Below, piece after piece: positions 26,127 to 35,028 of a stretch of 64,000 bases of DNA (positions are counted from its first letter, which is position 1; the number at the start of each line of letters is the position of its first letter). Below the pieces are notes generated by a model. The model was not told where the DNA came from and made no database searches. It saw only the letters and a list, made by a program, of their open reading frames with translations. Location: the NCBI RefSeq assembly GCF_008039615.1, contig NZ_VDUZ01000025.1, positions 1-64,000 on the forward strand, in the 5' to 3' direction. Position numbers and translations under genes: made by a program. Source of the DNA: Vineibacter terrae (GTDB taxonomy: Bacteria > Pseudomonadota > Alphaproteobacteria > Reyranellales > Reyranellaceae).

Positions 26127-28412
26127 TCAGCGAGTCCGGGGCAGGGGCAGGCGTCCCTCGGGGTGCAATCGCAGGGGCGCCTTTTCCAGAAGGCCCAGCA
26201 CGACCTGCAGGGCCATCGCAAGCGCACCGTAGATGAACACCACGTCACCGAAGGTGCGCACCCAGCGCAGGGTCTGCAGGATGTCCTGCTGCATGAAGGC
26301 CTCGCTGCGCGCGTACCATAGGCCCTGGGTGGCGCTGGCATGGAACTGCATGAAGCCGATCGGCAGCAGGCTGGTGAAGATCATCAGCACCAGGCCGGCA
26401 TTGAGCCCCCAGAAGGCCGATCTCATCAGGCCCTCGCTGAAGACGACATGCGGCCGGATATAGCGCAGCACCAGCAGCGTGAAGCCCAGCGCGAGGAAGC
26501 CGTAGACCCCGAAGAGCGCGGAGTGCGCGTGCACTGGCGTGGTGTTCAGGCCCTGCACATAGTACAGCGAGATCGGCGGGTTGATCATGAAGCCGAAGAC
26601 GCCGGCGCCCAGCATGTTCCAGAACGCTACCGCGACGAAGCACAATAGGGGCCACTTGAGATTGGCCATCCACGGCGCCCGCTCCTTCAGCCGCCAGTTC
26701 TCAAAGGCCTCGTAGCCGAGCACGATCAGCGGCACGACCTCGAGCGCGCTGAAGCTCGCGCCCACCGCCATCACCGGCGTCGTGGTGCCTGCGAAGTACA
26801 GGTGGTGGAAGGTGCCGGGGATCCCGCCCAGCATGAAGAGGGAGGCGGAGACCAGGCTGGCCGCCGTCGCCATCGGACGCGACACCAGACCCAGGGTCGA
26901 GAAGATGAAGGCCAGCGCTGTGGTCGCGAACACCTCGAAGAAGCCTTCGACCCACAGGTGAACCACCCACCAGCGCCAATACTCCATCATCGACAGATGC
27001 GTGCGTTCGCCGTAGAAGAAGCCAGCGCCGTAGAACAGGCCGATGGCCACGACCGAAGCCGTGAGCAGCGCCAGCAGGTTCTTGTCGCTGCCCGGCGCCT
27101 TGAGCGCAGGCACCATACCGCGCAGCATCAGCACGAGCCAGAAGGCGATGCCCGCGAACTTGCCGATCTGCCACAGGCGGCCGAGATCGACGTACTCGTA
27201 GCCCTGGTGGCCGAGCCAGAAGTTCAGCTCCTTGGGCATGACCTGGGCTATCGCCAGGTAGTTGCCCGCGAAGGAGCCGACAACCACGATCACCAGTGCC
27301 CAGAACAGGATGTCGACGCCGAGCTTCTGGTGCCTGGGATCCTTGCCGCCGTTGATCAGCGGCGCCAGGAACAGGCCCGCGGCCAGGAAGCCGGTGGCGA
27401 TCCAGAACAGGGCGCTTTGGATGTGCCAGGTGCGCACCAGCGCATACGGAAACCACTGCGACACGTCGATGCCGTAGAATTTCTGCCCCTCGACCGTGTA
27501 GTGCGCCGTGAAGCCGCCGATGAAGACCTGGAACACGAACAGCGCGACGACAAGGAACAGATATTTGCCCAATGCGCGCTGCGAGGGCGTCAGCGCGAAG
27601 GTCGTCAACGGGTCGCTGGCGGCCGCGGCCGGCGGCGGTTCGTCGTGTCGGCGCAGGAATGCCCAGCCCCAGATCAGGAAGCCGACGCCGGCGAGCAGGA
27701 CCACGACGCTGGCGATCGACCAGACGATGTTCTCGCCGCTGGGCTGGTTGCCGATCAACGGCTCATGCGGCCAGTTGTTGGTGTAGGTGACATGCAGGCC
27801 GGGACGTTCCGTCGCCGCGGCCCAGGCGGTCCAGAAGAAGAAGCGCGTCAGCTGCGTGCGCCGCTCGGCGCTGGGCAGGGTGTTCTCCTTCATCGCAAAG
27901 TGCTCGCGGCTCTGGCGCAATTCCGGCGCGTCGGAGAACAGACGCTCGTAGTAGGCCCCGGTCTGCGTGACTGCTTGCGCGCGCCGTTTGGAGATCCTGA
28001 GCACACCCGCTTCGTCGGTGCGATTGGCGCGGTACTCGGCGCGCAGCTGTTCGCGCAGCGCAGCCTGCTCGGGCGTGTCCAGCGCGGCATAGGGACGGCC
28101 ATATGCCTCTTGCGCCGCCAGATCGAGCCAGGCCGTCAGCTCACGGTGCAGCCAGTCTGCGGTCCAGTCGGGCGCCTGATAGGCGCCGTGTCCCCAGATC
28201 GAGCCCAGCTGCATGCCACCCACGGACTGCCAGGCGGTCTGGCCATCGAGAATGTCGTCCTTGGTGAACAGCTCTGCGCCATCGACCGTCACCACCTGCT
28301 GTGGGATCGGTGGAGCCTCTCGATAGACCTCGCTGCCGTAATAGCCGAGCAACGAGAAGGTGACCACCAGCACAGCGATCAATGCGAACCAGGGTTTGCG
28401 ATACGGGCCCAT
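26127..28412 (-). CDS. norB: Quinol-dependent nitric oxide reductase, NorB
   Basis: A 761-residue qNOR. The N-terminal fused domain is periplasmic (ELFTKDDILDGQTAWQSVGGMQLGSIWGHGAYQAPDW) and lacks the CxxCH heme motif of NorC, as expected for the quinol type. The catalytic subunit follows with about twelve helices and His-bearing segments TWHIQSALFWI, VHLWVEGFFEVFATTALAF, GTFHHLYFAG and VHAHSALFGVYGF. The enzyme reduces 2 NO to N2O and serves detoxification. An NsrR-type dyad lies about 240 bp upstream, so NO should induce it. The start ATG 28412 has GTGAGAA upstream. Confidence 0.93.
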   Translation of the reverse strand: MGPYRKPWFALIAVLVVTFSLLGYYGSEVYREAPPIPQQVVTVDGAELFTKDDILDGQTAWQSVGGMQLGSIWGHGAYQAPDWTADWLHRELTAWLDLAAQEAYGRPYAALDTPEQAALREQLRAEYRANRTDEAGVLRISKRRAQAVTQTGAYYERLFSDAPELRQSREHFAMKENTLPSAERRTQLTRFFFWTAWAAATERPGLHVTYTNNWPHEPLIGNQPSGENIVWSIASVVVLLAGVGFLIWGWAFLRRHDEPPPAAAASDPLTTFALTPSQRALGKYLFLVVALFVFQVFIGGFTAHYTVEGQKFYGIDVSQWFPYALVRTWHIQSALFWIATGFLAAGLFLAPLINGGKDPRHQKLGVDILFWALVIVVVGSFAGNYLAIAQVMPKELNFWLGHQGYEYVDLGRLWQIGKFAGIAFWLVLMLRGMVPALKAPGSDKNLLALLTASVVAIGLFYGAGFFYGERTHLSMMEYWRWWVVHLWVEGFFEVFATTALAFIFSTLGLVSRPMATAASLVSASLFMLGGIPGTFHHLYFAGTTTPVMAVGASFSALEVVPLIVLGYEAFENWRLKERAPWMANLKWPLLCFVAVAFWNMLGAGVFGFMINPPISLYYVQGLNTTPVHAHSALFGVYGFLALGFTLLVLRYIRPHVVFSEGLMRSAFWGLNAGLVLMIFTSLLPIGFMQFHASATQGLWYARSEAFMQQDILQTLRWVRTFGDVVFIYGALAMALQVVLGLLEKAPLRLHPEGRLPLPRTR

Positions 28413-28651
28413 GGCGAGTTCTCACTTTCCCACACTGGATGCGTCAGGCGTTTGCGGGCTTGGTCCCGCGTTGCGGATTTGATGCTGTTTTGCAGGAGAA
28501 CGGTGTTTCACCTGGTCTATGGCGGAAGCAGGAGCAGCGTCGGCCCGTCCCGAGCCCTCTGTTCACACTCAACTCCCGCCACCTGTGCGCATTTGCATTC
28601 TTTCATCCTGTGCAACCTGCAGGCGACCAGGTCAGTCGTCACGCTGCTGCA

Positions 28652-28678
28652 ATAAGATATATAGAGAATATATCTTAT
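28652..28678. promoter_or_regulatory. Putative NsrR operator 2 (norB promoter)
   Basis: Perfect 11-base arms ATAAGATATAT and ATATATCTTAT around AGAGA. It is the same AAGATATAT-N5-ATAT design as the site at 22381. It lies in the 523-base non-coding gap (28413-28935) between norB and a broken vapC; nothing else was recognised in this gap. Confidence 0.75.
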
Positions 28679-28935
28679 CATCCTGGACTCGGCAATTCTC
28701 CTCGAAGGAGGCCATTTGACGCAGAACAGCGGGTGATGCCGTCGCGATGCGGCGCGCGCAGCTCGCCATCAAGGCAGTCTCCATGGGAAGAGGGCGCGGC
28801 GCCTCGATTGTGTAGCCGTTGCGACGGGATCAGTCGATGCTGGTGCGGGTCAGTCGTTGGACACACGGCCTGATCGGCGTGTGCGTGCGATGGCGGTCCA
28901 GGACGAACCACCGTCGTGGAGGTGTCGTCGATCTC

Positions 28936-29334
28936 TCAGACCCAGTTTTCCACGCGTACGCCGGGCATGCGGGCGAATTCGCGCATATTGTTGGTGACGA
29001 CGATCAAGCCTTCGCTGCGGGCATGGCCGCCGATCTGCATGTCATGCGGGCCGCGGGGCGTTCCCATGCGTTCGAGCTCGGCCCGCAGCTGACCTTAATG
29101 CGCCGCCGCCTTTTCGCCGAACGGGAGCACCTCCAGGCGCGCCGCAAAATACTCGATGGCGGTCAGGTTCGCGGCGCGGCGGGCCGATTTCTCGGCGCCA
29201 TAATGCAACTCGCCCAACGTAATGCTCGAGATGCACAGCTGATCGGCAAGCATGTTGAACTTTTCTCGCAAGGCCGGCGGATAAGCTTTCAGCACGTAGA
29301 TACAGATGTTGGTGTCGAGCATGTAGGCGAGCAT
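28936..29334 (-). pseudogene. vapC: vapC toxin with premature stop
   Basis: The PIN-domain toxin begins at ATG 29334 (MLAYMLDTNICIYVLKAYPP) with the first Asp in LDTN and the acid of GELHYG. Codon 80 is TAA (29095-29097), but the same frame continues for 52 sense codons to TGA at 28936. These encode the rest of a PIN domain: GQLRAELERMGTPRGPHDMQIGGHA, then IVVTNNMREFARMPG. Family members have Tyr at that position, so one base change explains the loss. The third acidic residue lies beyond the stop, so the 79-residue product should be inactive. It overlaps vapB by one base (TGATG). The RNase would normally cut tRNA or rRNA. Confidence 0.82.
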
Positions 29335-29567
29335 CAGAACCGCTCGCGCGGCTCGGGCTCCGGCTGCCGGCGCCCGGTCATGAAATCCTCGCTGGCCCGG
29401 GGGCCGTTGAGGAACAGATCATCCCACCGCCTGCCCTTGGGTACGATCACACGGCTTTGGCCGATCTTCAGGATGTCGACGTGATGCACGTCGTCGGGGA
29501 AAGCGACGGCCTTGGGCAGGCGCACGGCCTGAGTGCGGTTGCTGATGAACACCGTCGAACTGGTCAC
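29334..29567 (-). CDS. vapB: VapB-type antitoxin
   Basis: A 77-residue protein: VFISNRTQAVRLPKAVAFPDDVHHVDILKIGQSRVIVPKGRRWDDLF, an AbrB/MazE swapped-hairpin DNA-binding fold typical of VapB, then an acidic/basic tail that would cover the toxin site. The start is inferred as GTG 29567; the frame is open further upstream without homology. It is coupled to the damaged vapC. A perfect palindrome 15 bases upstream is the expected autoregulatory operator. Confidence 0.75.
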   Translation of the reverse strand: MTSSTVFISNRTQAVRLPKAVAFPDDVHHVDILKIGQSRVIVPKGRRWDDLFLNGPRASEDFMTGRRQPEPEPRERF

Positions 29568-29581
29568 AGTTAGGCCGCCGT

Positions 29582-29606
29582 TTGTATATCCCTTAGGGAT
29601 ATACAA
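29582..29606. promoter_or_regulatory. Perfect palindromic operator of vapBC
   Basis: Arms TTGTATATCCCT (29582-29593) and AGGGATATACAA (29595-29606) about a central T. It lies just before the vapB start and is the likely VapB(C) binding site. It is AT-richer than its surroundings. Confidence 0.75.
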
Positions 29607-29723
29607 CCTGGTGCCTCCGTGAGCCTGATGCAACCGAGTGCTGAACGGTCCACGCCAAAAATCCATTGGGCGGTCGGTCGGACCTATGATATGTCGATAT
29701 CTCTGGACGAATAGACAGAACAT

Positions 29724-30575
29724 ATGGAAGATATCGCTATCGACCGCTTGGCATCGCTTGCGCAGCCCACGCGGCTGAGTGCGTTTCGACATCTGCTCGC
29801 TGCCCATCCCGGCTCGGTGCCGGCGGGCGAGCTGGCCCGTGCCTGCGATGCGCCCCACAACACCATGTCGACGCATCTGGGCGTGCTGATGCGCGCCGGA
29901 CTGATCAGTGTCGAGCGCAGCGGGCGTTTGATGAACTACCGGGCGGACGTGAAAGCGTATCGCCGGCTGGTCACCTTTCTCGCCAGCGACTGTTGCAACG
30001 GTCGACCGGACCTGTGTGGCGATATCGCACGAGTCATCCTGCGCGATGACGAGAGCAGGGAGCCGTTCATGATGCCGGCCTTCAACGTCCTTTTCCTGTG
30101 CACGCGAAACGCCGCGCGCTCGATCATCGCCGAGGCGCTGCTTGAGAAGATCGGCGGCGGCCGCTTCAACGCCTATTCCGCCGGGTCGGAGCCGGCCGAC
30201 CGGCCGATGCGGGAAGTCGTGGAGCGATTGAAGACTCTCGGCCACGACATCTCGAAACTGCGCTGCAAGTCCTGGAACGAGTTCAGCGGGCCCACCGCGC
30301 CGCGCATGGATTTCGTTATCGCGCTTTGCGACACGCCGCAGGGTCAGAAATGCCCGGACCTCGGCGAGAAGTTCGTGACCGCCGCCTGGCCGCTGCCCGA
30401 TCCGGCCGACTTCAATGGGTCGCCGACCGAGCGCGCGATCTTGCTCAACGAGCTCTACGGGATGGTGCGCCGCCGCCTGGAGGCTTTCACGAGCCTGCCG
30501 TTCGCCTCGCTCGATCGGATGGCGCTGAAGAAGCGACTGGACGAAATCGGCGACACCGTTCGTGCCGCGCCATAG
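29724..30575 (+). CDS. ArsR regulator fused to arsenate-reductase-like LMW phosphatase
   Basis: A 283-residue two-domain protein. Residues 1-110 are an ArsR winged helix ([43 protein letters not shown]) with a Cys set at 90, 91 and 98 ([12 protein letters not shown]) that could bind As(III). From residue 118 follows a low-molecular-weight phosphatase/ArsC domain with [13 protein letters not shown]: nucleophile Cys126, Arg132. The gene leads the arsenic operon, eleven bases from the GAPDH gene. It would sense arsenite and reduce arsenate (inference from domains). The ATG at 29724 has no strong ribosome site. Confidence 0.88.
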   Translation: MEDIAIDRLASLAQPTRLSAFRHLLAAHPGSVPAGELARACDAPHNTMSTHLGVLMRAGLISVERSGRLMNYRADVKAYRRLVTFLASDCCNGRPDLCGDIARVILRDDESREPFMMPAFNVLFLCTRNAARSIIAEALLEKIGGGRFNAYSAGSEPADRPMREVVERLKTLGHDISKLRCKSWNEFSGPTAPRMDFVIALCDTPQGQKCPDLGEKFVTAAWPLPDPADFNGSPTERAILLNELYGMVRRRLEAFTSLPFASLDRMALKKRLDEIGDTVRAAP

Positions 30576-30585
30576 GGAGAGAGCG

Positions 30586-31629
30586 ATGCGTGTCGGCATC
30601 AATGGCATGGGACGCATGGGCAGGCTCGCCTTGCGCGCGGCGCTGGGCGGCGTGCGCCGAGCGGATGGCGATCCGCGTGCGGCCAACCGGCTCGACGTCG
30701 TGCATCTGAACGAAATCAAAGGCGGCGCTGAAGCCACCGCACACCTGCTGGAGTTCGACAGCATCCATGGACGCTGGCGCGCGGACTTCGGTGTCGAGGA
30801 CGACAGCTCCATCCGCATCGACGACAAATCCCTTGGCTTCACCTCTGCAATGCAGCCGGGTGACGTGCCGTGGGGCGACCTTGGCTGCGACATGGTGCTG
30901 GAATGCACCGGCAAGTTCCTCAAGCCGTCCGAGCTCGAATCCTATTTCCGGCGCGGCGTGAAGCGCGTGATCGTGGCCGCTCCGGTGAAGGATGACGCAG
31001 CGCTCAATGTCGTGGTTGGCGTCAATCATGGGCTTTACGATCCCGCCCGCCACCGGTTGCTGACCGCGGCGTCGTGCACGACCAACTGCCTCGCGCCCGT
31101 GGTCAAGGTCGTGCACGAGGCGATCGGCATCCGGCATGGCCAGATCACCACCATCCACGATCCCACCAACACCAATGTCGTGGTCGATGCGCCGCACAAG
31201 GATCTGCGCCGCGCCCGTTCGGCCATGACCTCGCTGTCGCCGACCACCACCGGCAGCGCCAGCGCCATCGCGCTGATCTATCCCGAACTCAAGGGCAAGC
31301 TGAACGGCCACGCCGTGCGTGCGCCGGTGCTGAATGCGAGCCTCACCGACTGCGTCTTCGAATTGCAGCAGCCCACCAGCGAAGAAGAGGTCAACACGCT
31401 GTTCGACAATGCCACACGCGATGGGCTGGCGGGCATCCTGGGCTTCGAGGGGCGGCCGCTGGTTTCAGCCGACTACTGCAACGATACGCGCAGCTCGATC
31501 GTCGATGGACCCAGCACGCTGGTGACGGATGGCACGCTCCTGAAGGTGTACGCCTGGTACGACAACGAGATGGGCTATGTCTGCCGCATGGTCGATCTCG
31601 CCAACCTCGTGATCGACGCGCAGGCGTGA
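30586..31629 (+). CDS. Glyceraldehyde-3-phosphate dehydrogenase of arsenic operon (ArsJ-associated)
   Basis: A 347-residue [24 protein letters not shown] (NAD-binding), the active-site SCTTNC with Cys164, and WYDNEMGY near the C-terminus. In arsenic operons with arsJ this enzyme makes 1-arseno-3-phosphoglycerate from glyceraldehyde-3-phosphate and arsenate, the substrate exported by ArsJ (known for the pair). GGGAGAGAG lies before ATG 30586. Its stop overlaps the arsJ start. A housekeeping role is unlikely given the neighbours. Confidence 0.9.
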   Translation: MRVGINGMGRMGRLALRAALGGVRRADGDPRAANRLDVVHLNEIKGGAEATAHLLEFDSIHGRWRADFGVEDDSSIRIDDKSLGFTSAMQPGDVPWGDLGCDMVLECTGKFLKPSELESYFRRGVKRVIVAAPVKDDAALNVVVGVNHGLYDPARHRLLTAASCTTNCLAPVVKVVHEAIGIRHGQITTIHDPTNTNVVVDAPHKDLRRARSAMTSLSPTTTGSASAIALIYPELKGKLNGHAVRAPVLNASLTDCVFELQQPTSEEEVNTLFDNATRDGLAGILGFEGRPLVSADYCNDTRSSIVDGPSTLVTDGTLLKVYAWYDNEMGYVCRMVDLANLVIDAQA

Positions 31630-32888
31630 TGGCCGCCGCAATACGCCACTACCTGATCGTGACGGCCTCATACTGGGGCTTCACCCTGGTCGATGGCGCG
31701 TTGCGCATGCTCGTGCTGCTGCACTTCTTCAGGCTGGGCTATTCGCCTTTCACGCTGGCCTTCCTGTTCCTGCTGTACGAGCTCGCGGGCATCGTCGCGA
31801 ATCTCTTGGGCGGCTGGCTGGCGACGCGTTTCGGCATACCGCGCATGCTGGCGGCCGGGCAGGGACTGCAGATTGCCGGCCTCGTCATGCTGTCGGCGCT
31901 TGATCCCGGCTGGACGGCGGCGGCGTCGGTGGCGTGGGTCGTCGCAGCCCAGGGCATCGCGGGGCTGGCCAAGGATTTCACCAAGACCGCCTCCAAGTCG
32001 GCCATCAAGGCGACGTCCGCCGAAGGCTCCGGTCAGCTTTTCAAGTGGGTGGCGTGGTTCACGGGTTCGAAGAACGCCATGAAGGGGATCGGCTTCTTCG
32101 TCGGCGGCCTGCTGCTGGATCTTGTCGGCTTCAAGCCGGCGCTGTGGCTGATGGGCGCCCTCATCGGGCTGATCTTCGTCGCGGGCCTGCTTTCCCTGCC
32201 GCGCCAATTGGGCAAGGCCAGGTCGTCGACGACAGTGCGTGAGTTCCTGTCGAAGTCGCGCGGCGTCAACCTGCTGGCGGCTGCCCGCATCTTCATGTTC
32301 GGCGCGCGCGAAGTCTGGTTCGTCGTTGGCCTGCCGGTGTTCCTGTACGCCGCCGGTTGGAGGTTTGTCGAAGTCGGCGCCTTTCTCGCCGCCTGGACGA
32401 TCGGCTATGGCGTGATCCAGGCGGCGGCGCCAGCCGTCGTCGCGCGCAGCGCCGATGGCCTCAGCCGCGAAGTGCCCAATGCCCGGCTATGGGCGGGCCT
32501 GCTCGCCGTCGTGCCCCTGGCATTGGCGCTGCTGTTGCGCGACCCGGGCCTGTGGCATCCCGACATCGTGGTGATCGCGGGTCTTGCCCTGTTCGGGGTA
32601 CCGTTCGCCATCAACTCTTCGCTGCACTCGTACCTGATCCTGGCCTATGCCGGCTCGAAGAAGGCGGCCGAGGATGTCGGCTTCTACTATGCAGCGAACG
32701 CGACCGGGCGTCTGATCGGCATTCTCCTGTCCGGCGCGCTCTATCAGGCCGGCGGCATGTCGGCCTGCCTGTTCGGCTCGGCCGCGATGCTGATCGCGTG
32801 CTGGCTTGTCACTTTCCTTTTGCCGGTGCGGATAGAGGGCGGACCTCAGGGACGCGGGCGCGACGCTGCGCCCGCCGATGCCCTTTGA
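31629..32888 (+). CDS. arsJ: ArsJ, organoarsenical efflux MFS permease
   Basis: A 419-residue twelve-helix MFS protein beginning YLIVTASYWGFTLVDGALRMLVLLHFF, with the conserved GLAKDFTKTASKSAIK and FKWVAWFTGSKNAMKGIGFFVGG segments of ArsJ. It exports 1-arseno-3-phosphoglycerate, which then breaks down to arsenate outside the cell. ATG 31629 shares its A with the preceding stop codon, so translation is coupled to the GAPDH gene. It completes a three-gene arsenate-resistance unit. Confidence 0.92.
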   Translation: MAAAIRHYLIVTASYWGFTLVDGALRMLVLLHFFRLGYSPFTLAFLFLLYELAGIVANLLGGWLATRFGIPRMLAAGQGLQIAGLVMLSALDPGWTAAASVAWVVAAQGIAGLAKDFTKTASKSAIKATSAEGSGQLFKWVAWFTGSKNAMKGIGFFVGGLLLDLVGFKPALWLMGALIGLIFVAGLLSLPRQLGKARSSTTVREFLSKSRGVNLLAAARIFMFGAREVWFVVGLPVFLYAAGWRFVEVGAFLAAWTIGYGVIQAAAPAVVARSADGLSREVPNARLWAGLLAVVPLALALLLRDPGLWHPDIVVIAGLALFGVPFAINSSLHSYLILAYAGSKKAAEDVGFYYAANATGRLIGILLSGALYQAGGMSACLFGSAAMLIACWLVTFLLPVRIEGGPQGRGRDAAPADAL

Positions 32889-32906
32889 CCAGTCATCGAC
32901 AATTCG

Positions 32907-32922
32907 ATAGTTAGTGAACTAT
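32907..32922. promoter_or_regulatory. ArsR-type operator overlapping a start codon
   Basis: Arms ATAGTT and AACTAT around AGTG; extended, eight of ten arm positions match. The right arm contains the first two bases of the ATG at 32921. Confidence 0.6.
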
Positions 32923-33283
32923 GAAAGCAACTGAAGTCGTCCCTGCCTTGGCGGCGCTGGCTCAGGAAAACCGCCTCGACGTGTTCCGGTTGCTGGTGCA
33001 GGCGGGTCCCGATGGCATGGCGGCGGGCCACATCGCCGACAGGCTCGGCCTCGTGTCCGCGACGCTGTCCTTTCACCTGGCCCAGCTCAAGCACGCCGGC
33101 CTGGTCACGGTCCGCCGTGACGGGCGTTCGCTGATCTATGCCGCCGACTACGCGCGCATGAACGGCCTCATCGGCTTCCTCACCGAGAATTGTTGCAGGG
33201 GCCACGCGGCGATGCAGGCGGCGGCCTGCGCCCCCGTGCCGGCACGCAAGGCCCGGCGTCGGGAGACATCGGCCCGGACATGA
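32921..33283 (+). CDS. ArsR-family transcriptional regulator
   Basis: A 120-residue winged-helix regulator: ALAQENRLDVFRLLVQAGPDGMAAGHIADRLGLVSATLSFHLAQLKHAGLVTVRRDGRSLIYAADY. The C-terminal Cys residues (ENCCRGHAAMQAAACAP) could form a thiol site for As(III). No Shine-Dalgarno sequence is visible: the dyad TAGTGAACTATG runs into the start codon. It lies 32 bp after arsJ and begins a second arsenic unit with the flavoprotein and MFS genes. Confidence 0.88.
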   Translation: MKATEVVPALAALAQENRLDVFRLLVQAGPDGMAAGHIADRLGLVSATLSFHLAQLKHAGLVTVRRDGRSLIYAADYARMNGLIGFLTENCCRGHAAMQAAACAPVPARKARRRETSART

Positions 33284-33352
33284 GCAGGGCGGGAGCGTCG
33301 GCTTTCGACTACCTTTCTCCGCTTGCGGGGGGCGATCGCATATGGCGTCGTT

Positions 33353-33383
33353 CCCCCTCTCCCCGCTGCCGCGGGGCGAGGAG
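33353..33383 (+). repeat. Partial family A repeat (copy 4)
   Basis: Only the first hairpin, CCCCTCTCCCCGC with GCGGGGCGAGG, is present; a degenerate CTCCGCTTGCGGGG lies 35 bases before. It sits in the 290-base gap between arsR and the flavoprotein gene. Confidence 0.6.
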
Positions 33384-33573
33384 ACAGCACCGGTGCTCCC
33401 ATAGGCGATCACCCTGCGCAAGCGGCGGAAGATAGAAGACGTCGCTGACAGTCACGACTCACCGATAGCCGATGCCGGACGCCGACAAAAACTTCAGCCG
33501 GGTGCTTGACGGTTCCATGATTCGACAATTATAAAAATATCGGACGTATGGGACCTGACGGTTGGAGAGCGCC

Positions 33574-34968
33574 GTGACCGAGGCAAGGACCGTGGCGATC
33601 CTGGGTGCCGGCCCTGTCGGGTTGGCCGCTGCCGCGCAGGTGCTGGAGCGCGGCATGCAACCGATCGTGCTCGAGGCCGGCCCCGAGGCGGGACACGCTG
33701 TGCGCCAGTGGGCCCACGTTCCCCTGTTCTCGCCGTGGGAATACTGCATCGACAAGGCATCCGGGCGCCTGCTCGCCGAGGTGGGCTGGAATGCGCCGCC
33801 TTCCGGCGACTATCCGACCGGCGGCGAGCTTCTTGCGCACTACATCGAGCCGCTGGCGACGCGCACCAGGCTCAAGGATCACATCCGGCTGTCGAGTCGC
33901 GTGACCGCGGTGGCGCGCAGGGGCTTCGACAAGATGAAGAGCAACGGCCGCGCCTTCGAGGCCTTCACCATCCGCTACCAGAACGGCAAGGGCCCGGAGT
34001 CTTTGAAGGCCGACGCGGTGATCGACGCTTCGGGCACCTGGTTCTCGCCCAATCCCGCCGGCGCCGACGGGCTGCCGGCGATCGGCGAGGAGGAGCTGCG
34101 GGAGCGCATTGCCTACGGCATGCCGGACGTGCTGGGGGCCGCGCGCAACCGATACGCCGGCAAGACGGTGGCGGTGCTGGGCGCCGGCCATTCGGCCGTC
34201 GGCACGCTGATTGATCTCGCCCGCCTGGCCGAGCAGGCATCCGGCACGCGCGTGATCTGGCTCATGCGCGGCGAAGATCCAAGGAAGGCATTCGGCGGCG
34301 GTGCCAACGACAAGCTCGTCGCGCGCGGCGCGCTGGGGCAGGCCCTTGCGGCCCTGGTCGCGAGCGGCCGGGTCGCAGTCGAAACCGGCTTCAAGGTCTC
34401 TCACCTCTCGCAGGAGGGAACGCAGATCCGGGTGGCCACCGGCAAGGCAAGCTGCTGCCGCGCCATCACGGTCGACGCGCTGGTGGTGGCGACGGGCCTG
34501 CGTCCTGATTTCAGCTTCCTGCGCGAGGTGCGTCTGGCGCTCGATCCGGCGGTGGAGTGCCCGCCGGCGCTGGCACCGCTGATCGATCCCAACATCCACA
34601 GTTGCGGCACCGTGCGGCCGCACGGCGCGCGCGAGCTGGCGCACCCCGAGCCCGGCTTCTACGTCGCCGGCATCAAGAGCTACGGCCGCGCTCCGACCTT
34701 CCTGATGCTGACCGGCTACGAGCAGGTGCGCTCCATCGTCGCCGACATCGCCGGCGACCGGGAGGCTGCCGAGAGGGTCGAGCTGGTGCTGCCCGAGACC
34801 GGCGTCTGCTCAGGACCGGGACCGGTGGCAGGCCTCGGCGGATCCATCGATGCGGAGGCCGGCTGCTGTGGCGGCCCGCCGCCGACGGCGGCCGGGCCAA
34901 TGGTGAGCGGCTGCTGCGTCGCCGATGTCAGAGCCAAGGAGGAAGGCAAGGCGGGTTGCGGCGCATGA
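33574..34968 (+). CDS. FAD/NAD(P)-binding oxidoreductase of arsenic cluster, Cys-rich tail
   Basis: A 464-residue flavoprotein with two dinucleotide motifs: VAILGAGPVGLAAAAQVL at the N-terminus, and VAVLGAGHSAVGTLIDLA in the middle. It also has VIDASGTWFSPNP and ALVVATGLRPDF, as in monooxygenase or thioredoxin-reductase-like enzymes. The last 45 residues hold several Cys: GGSIDAEAGCCGGPPP, VSGCCVAD and KAGCGA, a possible arsenic-binding tail. GTG 33574 is used, with GGAGAG just before. It resembles ArsO-type proteins of arsenic operons, whose reaction is not established. Confidence 0.75.
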   Translation: MTEARTVAILGAGPVGLAAAAQVLERGMQPIVLEAGPEAGHAVRQWAHVPLFSPWEYCIDKASGRLLAEVGWNAPPSGDYPTGGELLAHYIEPLATRTRLKDHIRLSSRVTAVARRGFDKMKSNGRAFEAFTIRYQNGKGPESLKADAVIDASGTWFSPNPAGADGLPAIGEEELRERIAYGMPDVLGAARNRYAGKTVAVLGAGHSAVGTLIDLARLAEQASGTRVIWLMRGEDPRKAFGGGANDKLVARGALGQALAALVASGRVAVETGFKVSHLSQEGTQIRVATGKASCCRAITVDALVVATGLRPDFSFLREVRLALDPAVECPPALAPLIDPNIHSCGTVRPHGARELAHPEPGFYVAGIKSYGRAPTFLMLTGYEQVRSIVADIAGDREAAERVELVLPETGVCSGPGPVAGLGGSIDAEAGCCGGPPPTAAGPMVSGCCVADVRAKEEGKAGCGA

Positions 34969-35028
34969 GGCTGGCATGCGGCTATGCTGGCTGGCTGTCG
35001 ATCCACTGAGCCGAGAGTCAGATTGCCA

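Noticed and set aside
26802-28655. A 617-residue plus-strand frame opposite norB
   Set aside because: norB is unmistakable on the minus strand; the plus frame has no motif.
33530-33550. A possible ArsR site before the flavoprotein gene
   Set aside because: The AT-rich TTCGACAATTATAAAAATATCGG patch has no convincing inverted arms.
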